This document shows positions 37,014-40,417 of a DNA stretch of 40,417 nt, in pieces; position 1 is the first letter of the stretch; each line of letters begins with the position of its first letter. Source of the DNA: Accumulibacter sp. (GTDB lineage Bacteria; Pseudomonadota; Gammaproteobacteria; Burkholderiales; Rhodocyclaceae); assembly GCF_016789985.1 (NCBI RefSeq), contig NZ_JAEUOL010000295.1, positions 1-40,417 on the forward strand, given 5' to 3'. Under the pieces are notes generated by a model that was given only the letters and a program-made list of their open reading frames with translations, made no database searches and had not been told where the DNA came from. Both the position numbers and the translations under genes were made by a program.

Positions 37014-37990
37014 CAGTTGAAGCGAATCCGCGGATCGACGAAGGTGTAGGAGAGATCGGTGAGGATCAGGCCGATGATGTAGAGCAGCGAGCCGATGAAC
37101 ACCATGGCGCGCACGACCGCGAAATCCTGCGCGTTGATCGCGTCGATCGTGTAGCTGCCGAGTCCGGGAATGCCGAAGAAGGATTCGCTGAGCAGCGAAC
37201 CCATGAAGAGCAGCGGAATGACCACCACGACGCCGGTCAGGATCGGAATCAGCGCATTGCGCAACACATGGCGGAAGAGTACGCCGACCTCGGACAAGCC
37301 CTTGGCGCGCGCCGTGCGCACATAGTCCCTGGCCATCTCCTCGAGGAAGATGGTGCGATACCAGCGGGTCGACGAACCGATGCCCGAGGCGACGCCGATC
37401 AGCACCGGCAGGATCACGAACTTCCAGGCATCCAGCCCGCCCCCGTAGCCCGAGATCGGCACCAGCTTCCACAGCTTGCTGACCAGGTACTGGCCGCCGA
37501 TGATGTAGAACAGGCCGGAGATCGACATCAGCGCGACGCACAGCACGACGCCCCAGACATCGAGATAGCTCGCCCGGAAGAAGGTCAGCAGCAGGGCAAA
37601 GGAGACCGTCACCAGCAGCCCGAGGAGGAAGGTCGGCAGCGCGATGGCCAGCGACGGCCCCATGCGCGTGCGGATTTCGCGCGCGATGTCGCGCCCGTCC
37701 TCGGCCCGCCCGAAATCGCCGGCAAACATGCGCGCCGACTTGCTGAAGAAGATGGTGTCGGTGAACCGCTCGCTGCCGCTCGCCGCCAGGTTGATGAACA
37801 GCGGCCTGTCGTAACCGCGCTCGGCCTTCCAGCGCTCGATCGCTGCCGGCGTCACGCGCTTCACGCCAAGCTGCATGCGCGCCATGTCGTCCGGCGTGTT
37901 GACCACGAAGAACAGCGCGAAGGTGATCAGGTTCACCCCGAGCAGGATCGGCACGGCGTAGAGCAGGCGGCGGACGAGATAGACGAGCAT
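37013..37990 (-). CDS. yejB: Peptide ABC importer permease (YejB-like)
   Basis: 325 residues from ATG 37990. It begins with the DppB/OppB-type MLVYLVRRLLYAVPILLGVNLITFALFFVV. It ends with the permease EAA loop EEMARDYVRTARAKGLSEVGVLFRHVLRNALIP and the terminal helices (FFGIPGLGSYTIDAINAQDF). About six membrane segments. It forms the channel with the YejE-like protein. It starts 59 bp after the substrate-binding protein gene; no separate promoter is evident. Confidence 0.9.
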   Translation of the reverse strand: MLVYLVRRLLYAVPILLGVNLITFALFFVVNTPDDMARMQLGVKRVTPAAIERWKAERGYDRPLFINLAASGSERFTDTIFFSKSARMFAGDFGRAEDGRDIAREIRTRMGPSLAIALPTFLLGLLVTVSFALLLTFFRASYLDVWGVVLCVALMSISGLFYIIGGQYLVSKLWKLVPISGYGGGLDAWKFVILPVLIGVASGIGSSTRWYRTIFLEEMARDYVRTARAKGLSEVGVLFRHVLRNALIPILTGVVVVIPLLFMGSLLSESFFGIPGLGSYTIDAINAQDFAVVRAMVFIGSLLYIIGLILTDLSYTFVDPRIRFN

Positions 37991-38049
37991 GGTCGGCGAC
38001 TATACCTCAAGCACTGGCCGGACGCCGGGTGCGACGGACGCGCCGAGCA

Positions 38050-40212
38050 TCAGCGCGCGCTGCCGCGTTCGCGCCGGCGATAGCCGATCGCCGCCGGCAG
38101 CACGCCGGCGAGCAGCAGCCCGGCCAGCGCGGCCAGCGGCCAGAGCACCGGCCGGTTCCACTCCTGGCGCAGGCGCTGCCGCTCGGCCACATCGATGCGC
38201 TGATACTTGAGGATGTTGTTGCCGACATCGGTCGGTTTGCGATTGTGCAGCCAGACGTGCCCCAGCGTGTAGCTCTTCGGGTGGAAACCGTAGATCCACG
38301 GCGCATCGTGCTGCAGCAGCGCCACCGCCCGGCGGATGAGGGCCAGCCGCTCGGCGCCGCGCGGCCCGTCGCTCTCCAGGTCCTTCATCTGCTCGAAGAG
38401 GCGGTCGAATTCCGGATTGACGTAGTTCGACGCGTTCTCGCCGGCCCTGGCGACCTTGCCCTCGGCACCGGCGAGCAGGAAGAGGAAGTTCTCCGGGTCC
38501 GGATAATCGGCGTTCCAGCCCAGATAATAGAGCTGCACCGCACCCTTGCGCAGCTTCTCCTGAAAGCGGTTGAAATCGGTCGAGCGCACCACGAGCTGGA
38601 TGTCGAGCTTGGCGAACTGCCGCGTCAGCCAGTCCAGCCGCGACTTGTCGCCCATGCCGCCGCTCGTCGTGTCGAGATTGAGGACCAGCGGTTCGCCGCT
38701 CGTCTCATGCCGGCCGTTCGGCCAGCCGGCCTCGGCGAGCAACTGCCTGGCGACGGCCAGCGGCTTGCGCCGCGGTCGCCCATCGGCCCAGTCATAGACC
38801 ACCGGATTGTTCCCCGCCTCGCCTTCGAGATGGCCGAAGATGCCCGGCGGCAGCGGGCTGGTGGCGGCGATGCCGCGCCCGTTCATGAAGATCGAGATGA
38901 ACTCCTCCTGATCGATCGCCATCGACAGTGCCTGGCGCAGCTTGGTCGGCTGCTCGGCCAGCCCGCCGACCACCGGATCGAGCATGTTGAAGCCCATGTA
39001 GAAGATCGACGCGCGCACGCTGGTGAGCAGCCGGATGCCCTTGTCGCGCATCTCGTCGGTGAGTTGCACGTCGCCGCCGACACCCAGCCGCACCGCCTGA
39101 TCGAAGCTGTCCGAGGCGATCCCCGAGGCATCGTAGTAACCCTGCAGGAACTTGTTCCAGTAGGGAATGCTCTCCTTCTCGCGCGAGAACACCGCCGCAT
39201 CGATGAACGGCAGCGGCTTGCCGCAGTCGGCCAGCAGCCCGGCCGCGGCGTCTTCCGGCTCGCCGCTGCAGGGATAGCTTTCGCCGTGGAAGTTCGGGTT
39301 GCGCGCCAGCACCATGCGCCGGTTGGGATCGTTATGGGTCAGCATGAAGGGACCGGTGCCGACCGGATACCAGTCCAGCGTCAGGTTCTTGCCGGCCATC
39401 CCGGGCTGCTGGTAGAAGCGGTCGACCTCGCGCGGCACCGGCGCGAAGAAGGGCATCGCCAGCCAATAGACGAACTGCGGATACTTGCCGCGCAGCGTGA
39501 TGCGATAGGTGTAGCGATCGACCCGGCTCACCCCGGCCAGCGCAAAGCGGTCGAGATCGAGCCAGGCATCGGCGGGCAGCGCCTTCGCCTCTTCCTGCAG
39601 GGCGGCGCCGAGTTCACGCAGCCCGACGATACGCTCGGCCATCATGCCGAAGATCGGCGAATGCAGGCGCGGATGCGCCAGCCGCTTGATCTGATAGATG
39701 TAGTCGTCGGCCACCAGCTCGCGTGTGCCGCTCTGCGCAAAATCGGCCAGCGTGTCGATGGCGCGCAGTTGCGCGCCGTCCAGATCCTGATAGAGCGGCC
39801 GGCCGGCGGCATCGACGGCAAAGGCCGGATGCGGCTGATAGCGGATGCCCGGCCGGATGCGGATCTCGTAGACACTCTGCGCGATCGCCGCCAGCGGCGC
39901 ATCGGCCGGCAGTTGGCGACCCCGTGCATCGTAATGGCGGGGCACCGGCACCGCCTCGCCGGTCAGCGGAATCAGCGTGTAGGGCCGCTGCAGATAGTGG
40001 TACTGCAGCGGCGGCTCGTAGATCTGTGCGGTGAAGGTGATCTCGTCCTCGCTGTACGACTGCACCGGGTCGAGATGCCTGGGGCGCTCGGTAAACGCCG
40101 CGTAGAGGATGTTCCGGCCGCGTTCGGCGCGCGGGTAGGGATCGTTCCGTTCGCTGCCACAGGCGGAGAGCAGGAGCAGCAGGGCGGGCAGGAAACAGCG
40201 CAGGACGGACAT
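38050..40212 (-). CDS. yejA: Substrate-binding lipoprotein of the peptide importer (YejA-like)
   Basis: 720 residues from ATG 40212. The N-terminus is a lipoprotein signal (CFLPALLLLLSAC; lipobox LSAC, Cys18). The body is a family 5 extracellular solute-binding protein: RHLDPVQSYSEDEITFTAQIYEPPL, YPVGTGPFMLTHNDPNRRMVLARNPNFHG, LRQALSMAIDQEEFI and LYYLGWNADYPDPENFLFLL. It should capture peptides in the periplasm. At the C-terminus a hydrophobic helix (VLWPLAALAGLLLAGVLPAAIG) and a basic tail (YRRRERG) follow, unusual for this family (E. coli YejA is about 600 residues). It is the first gene of the minus-strand operon, divergent from fabI. Confidence 0.88.
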   Translation of the reverse strand: MSVLRCFLPALLLLLSACGSERNDPYPRAERGRNILYAAFTERPRHLDPVQSYSEDEITFTAQIYEPPLQYHYLQRPYTLIPLTGEAVPVPRHYDARGRQLPADAPLAAIAQSVYEIRIRPGIRYQPHPAFAVDAAGRPLYQDLDGAQLRAIDTLADFAQSGTRELVADDYIYQIKRLAHPRLHSPIFGMMAERIVGLRELGAALQEEAKALPADAWLDLDRFALAGVSRVDRYTYRITLRGKYPQFVYWLAMPFFAPVPREVDRFYQQPGMAGKNLTLDWYPVGTGPFMLTHNDPNRRMVLARNPNFHGESYPCSGEPEDAAAGLLADCGKPLPFIDAAVFSREKESIPYWNKFLQGYYDASGIASDSFDQAVRLGVGGDVQLTDEMRDKGIRLLTSVRASIFYMGFNMLDPVVGGLAEQPTKLRQALSMAIDQEEFISIFMNGRGIAATSPLPPGIFGHLEGEAGNNPVVYDWADGRPRRKPLAVARQLLAEAGWPNGRHETSGEPLVLNLDTTSGGMGDKSRLDWLTRQFAKLDIQLVVRSTDFNRFQEKLRKGAVQLYYLGWNADYPDPENFLFLLAGAEGKVARAGENASNYVNPEFDRLFEQMKDLESDGPRGAERLALIRRAVALLQHDAPWIYGFHPKSYTLGHVWLHNRKPTDVGNNILKYQRIDVAERQRLRQEWNRPVLWPLAALAGLLLAGVLPAAIGYRRRERGSAR

Positions 40213-40298
40213 GGCGCGCAGTGTAGCGCGAAGTCCGCCCGCCCGGGTCGGCCAGCCGCACGCCCGACGACGATCACCGGCCGGCCGGTGGATTCCTT

Positions 40299-40304
40299 TA
40301 TAAT
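40299..40304 (+). promoter_or_regulatory. TATAAT -10 box of fabI
   Basis: Perfect TATAAT 75 bp upstream of the fabI ATG, in the 166-bp divergent region; the -35 is weak or absent by eye. Confidence 0.5.
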
Positions 40305-40378
40305 CGCGCGGTCAAGCCGCCCCGAACAAGAAGCACCCAAAGCACCCCACCCCGCCAATTTCAGTTACCGGAGAACCC

Positions 40379-40417
40379 ATGGGATTCCTCGCCGACAAGC
40401 GTATTCTGATCACCGGC
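40379..40417 (+). CDS. fabI: Enoyl-ACP reductase (NADH), N-terminal fragment
   Basis: Only 13 codons are in the window: MGFLADKRILITG, the typical FabI opening leading into the Rossmann glycine motif. CCGGAGA upstream is a fitting ribosome site. FabI catalyses the last step of the fatty-acid elongation cycle. The call rests on this short but characteristic start. Confidence 0.75.
   Translation, partial: MGFLADKRILITG

Noticed and set aside
36311-38083. 590-codon open frame on the plus strand
   Set aside because: Antisense to yejE/yejB, Arg/Pro-rich, no recognisable domain.

Overview
The window is a high-GC bacterial chromosome segment. Gene content points to a betaproteobacterium, most likely a Rhodocyclales/Accumulibacter-type organism: a PEP-CTERM sorting signal, EF-P with a modifiable lysine plus epmA and epmB, a Yej-type peptide importer and MltD. 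The taxonomic call is inference; there is no rRNA gene to anchor it, and I saw no tRNA or CRISPR array.

Layout. (a) 1-2950, plus strand: the 3' end of a PQQ-type aldose dehydrogenase gene, a YkgJ-like cysteine-cluster protein, a probably exported protein-isoaspartate methyltransferase and an APC amino-acid permease, mostly overlapping and probably co-transcribed. (b) 3300-16300: a defence island in partial decay. It opens with a Phd/RelE-type toxin-antitoxin pair. Next come an SNF2-type helicase reduced by two in-frame deletions and running in frame into mntA, then hepT, a DUF2130 coiled-coil nuclease-like protein and an OLD-like ATPase/TOPRIM protein. After these lies a scar in which the first ~50 codons of a type III modification gene are joined to the last ~230 codons of a type III restriction gene. 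On the opposite strand a second, apparently intact modification/restriction set reads res-vapC-mod. Its vapC has lost its own antitoxin gene, but the last ~29 residues of Res look like a VapB C-terminus. A broken pRiA4b ORF-3-like gene follows mod. Three 127-bp tandem repeats built from ~21-bp subunits fill the divergent region upstream of res.

(c) 16400-21300, plus strand: a cell-envelope cluster of a PEP-CTERM protein, a DUF4331 protein, a TPR protein and a HupE/UreJ-like membrane protein with an EF-hand loop and a 15-bp repeat that multiplies its start codon. (d) 21580-22350: a vapBC pair under a perfect 19-bp inverted repeat. (e) 22500-27650: the EF-P module. efp-epmA runs rightward; epmB and a nuclease-XPD/DinG-like helicase overlapping it by 4 nt run leftward. 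(f) 27690-31080: a DUF4239 membrane protein, a NERD-domain SF1 helicase and a dead IS3-type transposase fragment. (g) 31176-33455: mltD with five LysM repeats, ending at a strong terminator. (h) 33469-40212, minus strand: a Yej-like ABC importer (substrate-binding lipoprotein, two permeases, double ATPase). The window ends in the first codons of fabI.

The most interesting material is in the defence island: the Res/VapB-tail/VapC arrangement, the compact mntA-hepT-DUF2130-OLD-like run that stayed intact while its neighbours were deleted, and the nested repeats.
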